From: Kytococcus sedentarius DSM 20547
GTDB lineage: Bacteria; Actinomycetota; Actinomycetes; Actinomycetales; Dermatophilaceae
Reading direction: 5' to 3'
Assembly (NCBI RefSeq): GCF_000023925.1
Contig: NC_013169.1
Location: forward strand, 248,001-312,000
Length of the DNA: 64,000 nt
In this document: positions 1 through 7,444 of the stretch, one piece after another
How positions within the stretch are numbered: the stretch's first letter is position 1
Layout of the letters: every line of letters begins with the position of its first letter
Position numbers and translations under genes: made by a program
The notes under the pieces: model-generated
What the model was told of the DNA's origin: nothing
Databases searched by the model: none
The model's input: the letters and a program-made list of their open reading frames with translations, nothing else

Positions 1-1
1 G

Positions 2-190
2 TGGTTGGTCGCCGACCGCAGTAGGTGGAGTGCGCACCCGCTCAGCCAGCTGCTGGACTGCCCGGAGACGCAGGAGGCTCTGGGTGGGGCGCTCGGGGCC
101 GCCCCGTACGCGGTCTTCCGCCTCGGACGCCCCGCGTCCCGTCCGGTGCGCAGCGCCCGGCTGTCCGCCCGGCCCGGAACGCTCGGCTGA
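2..190 (+). CDS. C-terminal end of a nitroreductase-like protein (5' cut by window)
   Basis: The window opens inside a rightward reading frame of about 62 codons that ends at TGA 188-190. The segment AHPLSQLLDCPETQEAL followed by an FRLG strand resembles the C-terminus of actinobacterial Acg/Rv3131-type NAD(P)H nitroreductases, in which an SPLSQ-x-L-x-x-PET turn precedes the last helix. The FMN-binding part would lie upstream of base 1, so function cannot be confirmed from this fragment. It converges with the ChaB gene. The assignment rests on one short motif; any other protein with a similar tail is possible. Confidence 0.5.
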   Translation, partial: WLVADRSRWSAHPLSQLLDCPETQEALGGALGAAPYAVFRLGRPASRPVRSARLSARPGTLG

Positions 191-232
191 CGCACGCCCG
201 GGTGCTCGGCAGGCTCCCGGTCGCCGGGGGAC

Positions 233-658
233 TCAGTCCTCGCGGGCCTTGCGGGTCTCGCGCTCGCTGGCCTTCTGCAGTGCCTCGACCAGCTCGTCCT
301 TGGTCATGTTGGACCGGCCCTCGACGTCCAGCTCCTGGGCCAGCTCGTAGAGGTGCTCCTTGGAGGCGTTGGCGTCCACACCGCCGGCGGTGTCGCCCTG
401 CGGGTCCGGGCCGCCCTCCTCGGAGGCCTCGTCCGAGGGGCCGTTCTCGGGCTTGGGCTCCCAGTGGTCGCCGACCTTCTCGTGGGTCTGCTTCACCGCG
501 GCCCAGGCCGTCCGGGCGGCGCGGGACTCGTCGTCGTACTGCTCCACCGCGGAGTCGTAGGCCTTGGCGAAGGTGTCCTGGGCCTTCTGGTCAGAGCGCT
601 CCAAGGTGTCGGGGATCTCGCTGTCCTTCGCGTGGTCGTCCTTGCCGGTCTTCGGCAT
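233..658 (-). CDS. chaB: ChaB family protein with C-terminal Rho-N/SAP-like domain
   Basis: 141 residues. Residues about 15-70 match the ChaB fold (IPDTLERSDQKAQDTFAKAY, then an AARTAWAAVK helix and VGDHWEPK). An acidic linker of about 30 residues follows, then a SAP/Rho-N-like helical motif (SKEHLYELAQELDVEGR, MTKDELVEAL) that in other proteins binds nucleic acid. ChaB was named for a role in regulating the ChaA cation antiporter; in actinobacteria this two-domain version is common and uncharacterised. ATG 658-656 is preceded by AGGAGG (about 662-667). It stands alone, convergent with the nitroreductase-like gene. Confidence 0.85.
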   Translation of the reverse strand: MPKTGKDDHAKDSEIPDTLERSDQKAQDTFAKAYDSAVEQYDDESRAARTAWAAVKQTHEKVGDHWEPKPENGPSDEASEEGGPDPQGDTAGGVDANASKEHLYELAQELDVEGRSNMTKDELVEALQKASERETRKARED

Positions 659-730
659 CGTGTCCTCCTGGCTCTCGTGGGTGACGGGTCGGGACGGGTG
701 GCTCGGGCCTGACCGGCGCCGTGGGTGTCC

Positions 731-1639
731 TCAGCCGGCGCGAACGTCCTTGACCACCGGCAGGCGCATCGGGGCAGGACCGGCAGCGCGACAGGTCAGC
801 TGGTGCGGTTCGGTGGTCACGGTGTGGCCGGTGACCTGCACGGGCTCACCACGCACCACCAGATCCACCTGCCAGGCCCCCTCGCTGCCGGACTGGCCGG
901 TCATGACCACCTCGCCCCACCCCATCGGGCCGAGTTCCCGCATCGATGCGGCGACGGCCGCCTGGGCGGGCGGGGTCAGCCCGCAGCGGCCCCGCAGGCG
1001 GGTGGGGTCCACGGCGCCGGCGAGGTGGGCGCGCAGGTCGGCGGTGGCCGATGCGGGGTCGCTACCGCCGTAGATCGCCCCGTCGGGCAACAGCACCACG
1101 TTGGCGGCGAACCGGTCGCCACCGGTGTGGGTGCACTCCCACACCGCCTCGGGCCACTCCTCGGCTAGCGCAGCGGCCACCGGCCGGCCGCGGACCGCGC
1201 AGCACACGTCCTTCAGCCCGTGCGTGCAGACCATGACGATGCCGGGTTCGCCGGCCTGCGGCACGGTCGCCTCCGCATCGGGCCAGGTGTTGAACGACTC
1301 CACGGCCCGCACCAGGTCACCGTCGCTGTGCGCGGTCCCCCAGAGCAGGGGGCGCGGGCGGTCGGTATCCACCAGGCAGAACCGGCGCGTGGGGTGGCCG
1401 GGCTCGGGGCGTGCCCCCGGGCGGCGGATCAGCATCAGGCGTGCGCCGGCGGATTCCAGGCGGGATCGGAGCTCCTCCTTGGCGCGGTCGTAGCAGTCGA
1501 GGCCCTCCCAGGCGCTACGGCCCCAGTCACCGTTCTGCTCCACCAGGAACCAGCGTCGGGCCGGCGGGGCGGTGCCCACCATCGTGTCGCCGCGCTCGCG
1601 TGCGCCGTCGGAGCAGCGGAAGGCGGGGGAGGGGCTCAC
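731..1639 (-). CDS. Sucrase/ferredoxin-like (thioredoxin-fold [2Fe-2S]) protein
   Basis: 302 residues. The core carries the family's cysteine pattern: CTHGLKDVCC (Cys138, Cys146, Cys147) and ECTHTGGDRFAAN (Cys169). These are the expected ligands of a thioredoxin-like 2Fe-2S ferredoxin. The N-terminal half (FLVEQ-NGDWG, then FCLVDT) fits the Sucrase_ferredoxin-like family. The ATG at 1639 overlaps the upstream stop by four bases; an alternative in-frame ATG is residue 20 (MVGTAPPARRW). It is the last gene of a leftward operon behind a JmjC oxygenase and an Asp/Gly/Ala repeat protein, so an electron-supply role for the oxygenase is plausible but inferred. Confidence 0.85.
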   Translation of the reverse strand: MSPSPAFRCSDGARERGDTMVGTAPPARRWFLVEQNGDWGRSAWEGLDCYDRAKEELRSRLESAGARLMLIRRPGARPEPGHPTRRFCLVDTDRPRPLLWGTAHSDGDLVRAVESFNTWPDAEATVPQAGEPGIVMVCTHGLKDVCCAVRGRPVAAALAEEWPEAVWECTHTGGDRFAANVVLLPDGAIYGGSDPASATADLRAHLAGAVDPTRLRGRCGLTPPAQAAVAASMRELGPMGWGEVVMTGQSGSEGAWQVDLVVRGEPVQVTGHTVTTEPHQLTCRAAGPAPMRLPVVKDVRAG

Positions 1640-2880
1640 GGCTGCACCTCCACCAGGCCCCGGCGCACGAGGTCCTGCACCACAGTCAGCGGGGCGGGGA
1701 GCGCGTCGAGGCGGCGCGGGCCGTCCTGCAGCGCGGTCACCACCGCGCGGGCGTCCTCGTCCAGGTCGAACCAGCCCAGTCGGGTGTGCAGACGGTCGGG
1801 ACGGGCGGGGTCGTCACCGAGCTCCAGCCCACCGCGCAGGGCGACGGTGCTGGCCGTGCCGAGACCCTCGGCAGCTGCCAGCTGGGCCAGTGGGGGCGCG
1901 GGGTCCGGGCGCCGGGTGACGCGCACCTGCGGGCGGAAGTACCGGGCGAGCTCCTCCGCATCGAGGGAGTCGATCGCCTCATGCAGGGCGCCGCGCAGCT
2001 GCTCCAGCGTGGGGCCGACGACGGCGGCGTCGTCGGGGCGGGCCCCCAGCGGCAGGTTCGCCCGCACGGTGGGCTGGTCGCGCAGGCGGGAGCGCACCGC
2101 ATCGAGCACGGCGCCGGTCACGTGGTCGGGCGTCCAGGTGTGCACGCCGATGGTCAGGTGCGCGCTGATCTCGCCCTGGGCGGCCGCGGCGTGGATCGTG
2201 CCGCGCGGCAGGTAGAGCACGTCGCCCGGTGCCAGCACCGCATCGATGAGGGGAGCGTCCTGCGCCGCGCGGTGGGCCACCGCCTCGCGGACGGTGTCCC
2301 ACGGCTGGTCGCGCAGCGGGTGGGCGACCACGGGCTCGTGGAGGGTCCAGTGCTTGGTGCCGTGGACCTGCAGGACGAACACGTCGTGCACGTCGTAGTG
2401 GGCGGAGAAGCCCTGGTTCTGCGGCGGGGTGATGTAGGCATTCACCTGAACCGGGTGGCCCAACTCGTCACCGAGCTCGCGGGCGAACTCGGCGATGGGC
2501 GGCCAGGTGCGGTGCAGGCCCTGCAGGACGATGGTGGCGCCGCCGGCGAAGAGGGAGCGCACGCGGTCCTCGTCCACCTGGTCGCTGGCACCGGCGCCCG
2601 TGCCGCCACCGCGGGTGAAGCGGTTCTCGGGCAGGGTGGTGCCGTCCTGGGCCATGCGGATGAAGGGCGTGCGCAGGCCGCGGTGGGTGAGGAGATCGTC
2701 CACCGCATCGAGGGAGAAGAGGTCGGTGAAGGTGTCCCCGGCGCGGTCGGTGGCCGGGACGTGCCGGGGGGTGGTGCCCCAGGACCGCTCGGCGAAGTCG
2801 GCCGGGGCTGCAGCGAGCAGGCGGCCGAGTGTCGAGCGGTCCTGGGAGGCCGGGGCGGACCCGGCGGGTGGGGTGGTCAC
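1636..2880 (-). CDS. JmjC/cupin-domain 2-oxoglutarate oxygenase (ribosomal-oxygenase-like)
   Basis: 414 residues. A JmjC/Cupin_4 barrel contains GFSAHYDVHDVFVLQ with the iron-binding HxD (His161, Asp163) and LYLPRGTIHAA with the distal His230. This is the facial triad of Fe(II)/2-oxoglutarate hydroxylases of the YcfD/MINA53/NO66 group, which hydroxylate Arg or His in ribosomal proteins. The C-terminal 150 residues look like the dimerisation and winged-helix part of those enzymes. The GTG start at 2880-2878 directly follows the stop of the repeat-protein gene (TGA 2883-2881), so translational coupling is likely. Its substrate is unknown; the coupled repeat protein is one candidate and a ribosomal protein the conventional one. 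Confidence 0.85.
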   Translation of the reverse strand: MTTPPAGSAPASQDRSTLGRLLAAAPADFAERSWGTTPRHVPATDRAGDTFTDLFSLDAVDDLLTHRGLRTPFIRMAQDGTTLPENRFTRGGGTGAGASDQVDEDRVRSLFAGGATIVLQGLHRTWPPIAEFARELGDELGHPVQVNAYITPPQNQGFSAHYDVHDVFVLQVHGTKHWTLHEPVVAHPLRDQPWDTVREAVAHRAAQDAPLIDAVLAPGDVLYLPRGTIHAAAAQGEISAHLTIGVHTWTPDHVTGAVLDAVRSRLRDQPTVRANLPLGARPDDAAVVGPTLEQLRGALHEAIDSLDAEELARYFRPQVRVTRRPDPAPPLAQLAAAEGLGTASTVALRGGLELGDDPARPDRLHTRLGWFDLDEDARAVVTALQDGPRRLDALPAPLTVVQDLVRRGLVEVQP

Positions 2881-3246
2881 TCAGACCGCGCCGCCGTCGG
2901 CCGGGCCGTGGGCGCCACCGTCGGCACCGCCGTCCGCGCCCGCGTCACCGGCGCCGCCGTCTGCGCCACCGTCACCGCCGGGGCCGGCGCCACCGTCTGC
3001 GCCGCCGTCGCCGGCAGCACCGTCGCCGGCCGCGCCGCCGTCGCCAGCGGCACCGTCTGCACCGCCATCACCAGCGGCACCGTCGCCGGCAGCACCGTCT
3101 GCACCGCCGTCACCAGCGGCACCGTCGCCGGCAGCACCGTCTGCGCCACCGTCGCCAGCGGCACCGTCGCCGGCAGCACCGTCTGCGCCACCGTCGCCAG
3201 CGGCCAGAGTCGGGTCGAATTCGTCGTTCTTCGGGGCGTCCGTCAT
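2881..3246 (-). CDS. Asp/Gly/Ala tandem-repeat protein, first gene of JmjC operon
   Basis: 121 residues. A 15-residue non-repetitive head (MTDAPKNDEFDPTLA) is followed by a low-complexity tract built on the 14-residue unit AGDGGADGAAGDGA, repeated about three times almost exactly and then decaying. The tail carries a single His (GGAHGPADGG). There is no Cys and no hydrophobic segment. The matching DNA repeat is 42 bp (about 3055-3200). AGGAGG lies 6 nt before the ATG (3246-3244), so it looks genuinely translated. It is coupled to the JmjC oxygenase gene. The layout (short head, acidic repeat tail, modifying enzyme next door) resembles a precursor or substrate protein; that is inference, and no family is recognised. 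Confidence 0.75.
   Translation of the reverse strand: MTDAPKNDEFDPTLAAGDGGADGAAGDGAAGDGGADGAAGDGAAGDGGADGAAGDGAAGDGGADGAAGDGGAAGDGAAGDGGADGGAGPGGDGGADGGAGDAGADGGADGGAHGPADGGAV
3055..3200. repeat. 42-bp tandem repeat inside the repeat-protein gene
   Basis: About three and a half imperfect 42-bp units built on CACCGTCGCCGGCAGCACCG encode the 14-residue protein unit. The copies differ mainly by single substitutions (CACC/CGCC, TCACC/TCGCC), so recent slippage expansion is likely. Copy number may vary between strains. Confidence 0.85.
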
Positions 3247-3427
3247 GGTTCCTCCTTCTCGACGGCCCCGCGTCTCGGGGCCAGGCGCCCAGTCTGGTGC
3301 AGGGCACCGACAGCTTCAACAGCGGGACGGCCCTCGAGGGCCACGAGTTTTCGTGCACAGCGTTCCGTGGGCGTCTGCGCAGGTCGCAGAAGGGTTCTCA
3401 GCCCCAAGGCGCCGGTGGTCCACGCGC

Positions 3428-3504
3428 TTCCCCACAGGCTCGTCCACAGCCTGTGGGGAGACGCACACCGGTCATCCACAGGCGTACCCACAAGTTCGTC
3501 CACA
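3428..3504. promoter_or_regulatory. Cluster of DnaA-box-like 9-mers upstream of dnaB
   Basis: Six near matches to TTATCCACA lie within 77 bp: TTCCCCACA (3428-3436), TCGTCCACA (3440-3448), CTCCCCACA on the minus strand (3452-3460), TCATCCACA (3472-3480), GTACCCACA (3484-3492) and TCGTCCACA (3496-3504). The second and third form an inverted repeat around CCACAGCCTGTGG. The spacing suggests cooperative DnaA binding next to the dnaB promoter. None is a perfect consensus box and binding is not shown. Confidence 0.6.
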
Positions 3505-3511
3505 GGCCGTC

Positions 3512-3540
3512 TTGTCCCTGTCGATGGTGGGGCTTACCTT
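3512..3540 (+). promoter_or_regulatory. Candidate dnaB promoter
   Basis: TTGTCC (3512-3517) and TACCTT (3535-3540) are separated by 17 bp, a fair sigma-70-type pair for an actinobacterium. They lie 57 bp before the dnaB GTG and immediately downstream of the DnaA-box-like cluster. Confidence 0.45.
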
Positions 3541-3596
3541 GTGTGCGCGCCCGCAGGACGGGGGTCTGTCGAGGGTGCGAACGAGGGAGATGGCCA

Positions 3597-4964
3597 GTGA
3601 GCGACCACGAGTACGAACCGCCGCCGGACGACGGCCCGGGCATGGACCGCATGCCCCCGCAGGACGTCGATGCCGAGCGCTCCGTCCTGGGCGGCATGCT
3701 GCTGAGCAAGGACGCGATCGCCGACGTGCTCGAGCTCGTGCGGGGGGTGGACTACTACCGGCCGGCCCACGAGCTCATCCACGACGCGATCCTGGACCTG
3801 TTCGGCCGCGGGGAGCCGGCGGACGCCATCACGGTGGCCGACGAGCTGACCAAGCGCGGCAACCTGCAGCGGGCCGGCGGGCAGGCCTACCTGCACCAGC
3901 TGATGCAGGCCGTGCCCACCGCCGCGAACGCCGGGTACTACGCCGAGATCGTGGCCGAGCGGGCCATCCTGCGCCGCCTCGTGGAGGCGGGCACCCGCAT
4001 CGTGCAGATGGGCTACGGCCAGGGTGGGGGCGAGGTCGAGGACGTCGTCAACGCCGCCCAGGCCGAGGTGTATGCGGTCTCCGACAAGCGGGGCGCCGAG
4101 GACTACCAGGTCATCGGCGAGATCTTCGACGCGACGGTCGACGAGATCGAGCACGCCTCGGGCAGTGCCGGCGAGATGATCGGTGTGCCCACCGGGTTCG
4201 CGGACCTCGATGCGCTGACCAACGGCCTGCACGGTGGGCAGATGATCGTGCTCGCGGCGCGACCGGCCATGGGAAAGAGCACCATGGGGTTGGACATCTG
4301 CCGGTCGGCGAGCATCCAGCACGGGCTCACCTCGGCGATCTTCTCCCTCGAGATGAGCAAGACCGAGATCGTCATGCGCATGCTCTCGGCCGAGGCGTCC
4401 ATCCAGTTGCAGAAGCTGCGCAAGGGTGAGGTGGACGAGCACGACTGGGCGAAGATCGCCGAGACCCAGGGGCGGTTGAGTGTGGCGCCGCTGTTCATCG
4501 ACGACAGCCCGAACCTGTCGCTGATGGAGATCCGGGCCAAGGCGCGGCGGCTCAAGCAGCAGCACAACCTGCGGCTGGTGGTGATCGACTACCTGCAGCT
4601 GATGACCTCGGGCAAGAAGGTGGAGAGCCGACAGCAGGAGGTCTCGGAGTTCTCCCGTGCGCTGAAGCTGCTGGCCAAGGAGCTCGAGGTGCCGGTGATC
4701 GCCATCTCGCAGCTGAACCGTGGGCCGGAGCAGCGCACGGACAAGAAACCGCAGATGAGCGATCTGAGAGAAAGTGGATCAATCGAGCAGGATGCGGACA
4801 TGGTCATCCTTTTGCATCGCGAAGAGGCATACGAAAAGGAATCACCTCGAGCGGGCGAGGCGGACTTCATCGTCGCCAAGCATCGAAATGGCCCGACGGA
4901 CACCATCACGGTGGCCTTCCAGGGTCACTTCAGCCGGTTCAAGGACATGGCGCAGGGGTTCTGA
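3597..4964 (+). CDS. dnaB: Replicative DNA helicase DnaB
   Basis: 455 residues, normal length for DnaB, so no intein is present. The N-terminal DnaG-interaction domain (PPQDVDAERSVLGGMLL) is followed by the RecA-like helicase domain. Visible motifs are Walker A ARPAMGKST (221-229), the IFSLEMSK strand, Walker B RLVVIDYLQLM, ISQLNRGPEQR, and DLRESGSIEQDADMV with the arginine-finger region. The hexamer unwinds DNA at the replication fork. GTG 3597 is chosen because AGGGAG lies 7 nt upstream and the N-terminus then matches actinobacterial DnaB. Codons from about 4745 to 4890 (AGA, AGT, GGA, TCA, GAA, CTT, TTG, CAT, CGA) are unlike the rest of the gene. A DnaA-box-like cluster precedes it. Confidence 0.97.
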   Translation: MSDHEYEPPPDDGPGMDRMPPQDVDAERSVLGGMLLSKDAIADVLELVRGVDYYRPAHELIHDAILDLFGRGEPADAITVADELTKRGNLQRAGGQAYLHQLMQAVPTAANAGYYAEIVAERAILRRLVEAGTRIVQMGYGQGGGEVEDVVNAAQAEVYAVSDKRGAEDYQVIGEIFDATVDEIEHASGSAGEMIGVPTGFADLDALTNGLHGGQMIVLAARPAMGKSTMGLDICRSASIQHGLTSAIFSLEMSKTEIVMRMLSAEASIQLQKLRKGEVDEHDWAKIAETQGRLSVAPLFIDDSPNLSLMEIRAKARRLKQQHNLRLVVIDYLQLMTSGKKVESRQQEVSEFSRALKLLAKELEVPVIAISQLNRGPEQRTDKKPQMSDLRESGSIEQDADMVILLHREEAYEKESPRAGEADFIVAKHRNGPTDTITVAFQGHFSRFKDMAQGF

Positions 4965-4998
4965 GTCCCGTCGGTCCACGCCAGCCCGGGGGCGGGCC

Positions 4999-5811
4999 TC
5001 AGCACTGTTCGATGCGGTCGGCCAGTGCCGCCGCGCCGGCCGGGTCGAGCACTGCGCCCGGGTGCGGCCCCGCGGCGGCCAACGCGGCCTGCGCTGTCCG
5101 CAGGCCCGACCCCACGGCAAGTACCGCGTTGCCGAGCGCCAGGTGGTCGAGCATGCCCGCATCGGCCAGCACCCAGCAGCCGTCGTGCCCCTCGGTGGTA
5201 GCGGCCTCCTTCAGCGAACGGACCTGTCCGGCAAAGAACTCCAGCCCGTCGTCGTCCCCCACGTTGACCAGCAGCACACCCTGTTCGGTGAGCAGGTCCA
5301 GCAGTTCGAGGTGGAAGTCCGGGCCGGCCAGGTGGTCGGTCTCGGGGGTGTTGCTCGGCACGTCCAGCACCACCACGTCGAAGCGCTCGCCAGCCAGCTC
5401 GGCCACGGCCTCCCGGGCGTCGCCCACCACGACCTCCAGGTCCGTCCCCGCCGGAAGCGGCAGCGTGGTGGTCACGAAGTCGACCAGCTCACGGTCGATG
5501 TCCACCACCACCTGGGCCGATGCGGGTCGCGTCGCCTGCACGTAGCGCACCAGGGTCAGGGCCCCGGCGCCCAGGTGCAGGACCGCCAGCGGGGCGCCCG
5601 CGGGCGTCACCTCATCGATGACAGTGGCGATGCGGCGCAGGTACTCGTACCGGACGTGCGTGGGGTCGGCCAGGTCGACGTGGGACTGCACGTGCCCGCC
5701 GATGAACAGCTCGTGGCCGCCCAACTCGTCCGCCTCGATGCGGGCCTGCTGTCCGCTGGTGCCCAGCTGGATGGTGCGGGTGGGCGGGGGTGCGGCGGGG
5801 TCGGCGGGCAT
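4999..5811 (-). CDS. Spermidine-synthase-like SAM-binding protein
   Basis: 270 residues. It has the SpeE Rossmann core: HVRYEYLRRI, LAVLHLGAGALTL (glycine-rich SAM/dcSAM loop), VVVDIDRELVDFV (acidic ribose-binding end of beta-2), VVVGDAREAV, and FDVVVLDVPSNTP in place of the classic DxxDP catalytic loop. The changed loop makes true aminopropyltransferase activity uncertain. Start ATG 5811-5809 is the first that gives the family N-terminus; further upstream lies the vapBC promoter. It converges with dnaB and is divergent from vapB, so the vap operator region may also serve its promoter. Confidence 0.8.
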   Translation of the reverse strand: MPADPAAPPPTRTIQLGTSGQQARIEADELGGHELFIGGHVQSHVDLADPTHVRYEYLRRIATVIDEVTPAGAPLAVLHLGAGALTLVRYVQATRPASAQVVVDIDRELVDFVTTTLPLPAGTDLEVVVGDAREAVAELAGERFDVVVLDVPSNTPETDHLAGPDFHLELLDLLTEQGVLLVNVGDDDGLEFFAGQVRSLKEAATTEGHDGCWVLADAGMLDHLALGNAVLAVGSGLRTAQAALAAAGPHPGAVLDPAGAAALADRIEQC

Positions 5812-5837
5812 GGGGCCAGTCTGGTGCACGTCCCGGT

Positions 5838-5851
5838 GGTACCGGGGTACC
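5838..5851. promoter_or_regulatory. Twin GGTACC palindromes, probable VapBC operator
   Basis: GGTACC occurs at 5838-5843 and 5846-5851, inside TGGTACCGGGGTACCGGG, 22 bp before the vapB ATG and next to its Shine-Dalgarno sequence. Paired short palindromes in this place are typical of toxin-antitoxin autorepression by the VapBC complex. The inference rests on position and symmetry. Confidence 0.5.
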
Positions 5852-5872
5852 GGGAGGAGGTGCCATGCTTGC

Positions 5873-6121
5873 ATGGCACTCACGATCAAGAACGACAGGG
5901 TGTGCGACCTGGCCCGCGAGGCGGCGCAGCGCTCGGGACAGTCCCAGGTGTCCGTCATCGAGCAGGCGTTGGAGCGATACCTGGCCGACCATGCCGAGCC
6001 CGTGGGGCGGCGCGTGGACGAGGTGCTCGCCCGCATCGACGCCAGCCTTGCCCCGGGGGATGCTGCCGCGATGCGCGTCGAGCTCGATCGCCTCTACGAC
6101 GAACGGGGGCTCCCCGCGTGA
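5873..6121 (+). CDS. vapB: VapB-type antitoxin (PSK/Rv0623-like transcription factor)
   Basis: 82 residues. The head (MALTIKNDRVCDLAREAAQR) is the ribbon and first helix of the Rv0623/VapB-type antitoxins, followed by SVIEQALERYLADH. The C-terminal half (VDEVLARIDASLAPGD, VELDRLYDERGLPA) is the amphipathic part that wraps the toxin and occupies its active site. ATG 5873 keeps the family start; another ATG at 5865 lies in a different frame. GGGAGGAGG ends 12 nt upstream. The stop overlaps the toxin start as GTGA, so the two proteins are coupled. Confidence 0.88.
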   Translation: MALTIKNDRVCDLAREAAQRSGQSQVSVIEQALERYLADHAEPVGRRVDEVLARIDASLAPGDAAAMRVELDRLYDERGLPA

Positions 6122-6510
6122 TCGTCGACTCCTCGGCCCTCGTGGCCATCCTGTTGGCAGAGCCGGAGCGCCAGGCCCTCCTCGAGGCCATCCAGCAGGC
6201 CCCGGAGGCCGCGATGACCGCGGCCTCCTACCTCGAGGTGGGCATGGTGGTGGACGGGCGGGGAAACCCGGTCCTCTCTCGCCAGTACGACGCCCTGTTG
6301 GAGGCCCTCGGTATCGAGGTGGTGGACACCACGGCCGAGCAGGCCCGTGTCGCCCGGGCGGCGCACCGGGACTTCGGCCGGGGGAGTGGGCACCCGGCGC
6401 GCCTGAACTTCGGGGACTGCCTCAGCTACGCCGCCGCCGTCCAGGATGGGGTCCCCTTGTTGTTCACGGGTGACGACTTCATCCACACGGACGTCACGCC
6501 TGCCCGCTGA
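6118..6510 (+). CDS. vapC: VapC-type PIN-domain ribonuclease toxin
   Basis: 130 residues, standard VapC length. PIN-domain acidic residues are visible: Asp4 in VIVDSSALVAILL, Glu in SYLEVGMVV (about 40), Asp in LNFGDCLSYAAA (about 100) and Asp in LFTGDDFIHTD (about 118). These bind Mg/Mn for RNA cleavage. GTG 6118-6120 overlaps the vapB stop. Its target RNA is not predictable from sequence. The gene looks intact, so the module should be functional. Confidence 0.9.
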   Translation: MIVDSSALVAILLAEPERQALLEAIQQAPEAAMTAASYLEVGMVVDGRGNPVLSRQYDALLEALGIEVVDTTAEQARVARAAHRDFGRGSGHPARLNFGDCLSYAAAVQDGVPLLFTGDDFIHTDVTPAR

Positions 6511-6514
6511 GCGG

Positions 6515-7444
6515 TCAGGCCTTCGTCACCCGCAGGGTCACGTTGGGGCACTTCGCTGCATACCGGGTCAGGGCCGCCTTCTCGGTGGCGTCCACCTTCA
6601 GGTTCCAGCGGATCTTCACGGCCACCCACTCGTTGATGTAGCGGCACTTGTTGACGCGCGGTATCCACGCCTCGGGTCCGCGGGCACCCTTGGACTGGTT
6701 CACCGCGCAGCTCTGGGCGCTCAGCGTGCGGGCGTCGCCGAGGTCGTTGTAGAAGCGCACACGCTTGGCCTTGGTCCAGTGGCGCGCGCCCGACCCCCAG
6801 GCCTCCGCCACCGGCACCAGGTGGTCGATCTGCACGGTGGTGGCCGAGCTGTGGACCCGGTTGTCGAGGCTGGTCACCCAGCGGTCGGACTTGACCGTGC
6901 AGCGGCGCTTGGTCGACGTATAGGTGGCCGTGCGGCGGGTCTCGCTGAGCAGCACCTCCGCGCGCGTGTTCTGGCAGTCGCGGTGGGCGTCGATCCAGGT
7001 GCCGAACTGGCGGTCGCGGCTGTACCCGGAGTTGTTCTCCCTGGCCACGGGCAGGCGTCGGATGGCGGTGCGCAGCGGGGCGCTGTACCGCGCGCCGGCC
7101 ACGGTGGCCATGTCCGGGTTGATGCCCGACGTGATGGGGGTGGCCTCCAGGGGCGCGGTGCTGAGCGTGGCGGTCCCGACGGTGGTGGCGCCGAGCGTGG
7201 CGGGCGCCTTCGTCACATGGGCTGCGCTGGTGGGGGCCTCGGCGGGAACCGGGACGGCCGAGGTGGTGACGGGCGAGTGCGCCATCACCAGGACGGTGAG
7301 GCCGGTGGCTGCGCGCGTCAGGGTGCGGTTCGCCGAGGGGCCGGATGCAGACCGGGGTGCGGGGGACGGGGCAGGGGCGTCGTGTTGTCCCGCGGGTGTG
7401 AGCTCACACCGCCACGGGAAAGGCCGCGGGACGCTCGATGCCAT
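6515..7444 (-). CDS. Secreted HNH-family (DUF1524-like) endonuclease
   Basis: 309 residues. A weakly hydrophobic N-terminal stretch (TRAATGLTVLVMA) looks like an export signal, followed by a Thr/Pro/Ala-rich linker. The C-terminal 190 residues match actinobacterial secreted nucleases: VQIDHLVPVAEAWGSGARHW (His-Val core), RTLSAQSCAVNQSKGARGPE (conserved Asn and Lys) and CRYINEWVAVKIRWNL. Such proteins probably degrade extracellular DNA. The start is uncertain: ATG 7444 overlaps the upstream gene by 41 bp, whereas the GTG/ATG pair near 7288 would remove most of the signal. The gene ends five bases from vapC and converges with it. Confidence 0.8.
   Translation of the reverse strand: MASSVPRPFPWRCELTPAGQHDAPAPSPAPRSASGPSANRTLTRAATGLTVLVMAHSPVTTSAVPVPAEAPTSAAHVTKAPATLGATTVGTATLSTAPLEATPITSGINPDMATVAGARYSAPLRTAIRRLPVARENNSGYSRDRQFGTWIDAHRDCQNTRAEVLLSETRRTATYTSTKRRCTVKSDRWVTSLDNRVHSSATTVQIDHLVPVAEAWGSGARHWTKAKRVRFYNDLGDARTLSAQSCAVNQSKGARGPEAWIPRVNKCRYINEWVAVKIRWNLKVDATEKAALTRYAAKCPNVTLRVTKA

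Noticed and set aside
3055-3200. Regular 42-bp repeats as a possible CRISPR array
   Set aside because: The units are contiguous, with no unique spacers, and translate as a 14-residue protein repeat in frame with a strong ribosome-binding site.
3428-3540. Chromosomal origin oriC
   Set aside because: DnaA-box-like words are present but there is no AT-rich unwinding region and no dnaA or dnaN nearby; a regulatory cluster is the safer reading.
1411-3600. Very long open frames on the strand opposite to the JmjC operon (over 700 codons), and similar long antisense frames throughout
   Set aside because: They have no family similarity, lack ribosome-binding sites and follow from the scarcity of stop codons in very GC-rich coding DNA.
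3597-4964. Intein in dnaB
   Set aside because: The product has the normal length of 455 residues and both usual insertion motifs are uninterrupted.
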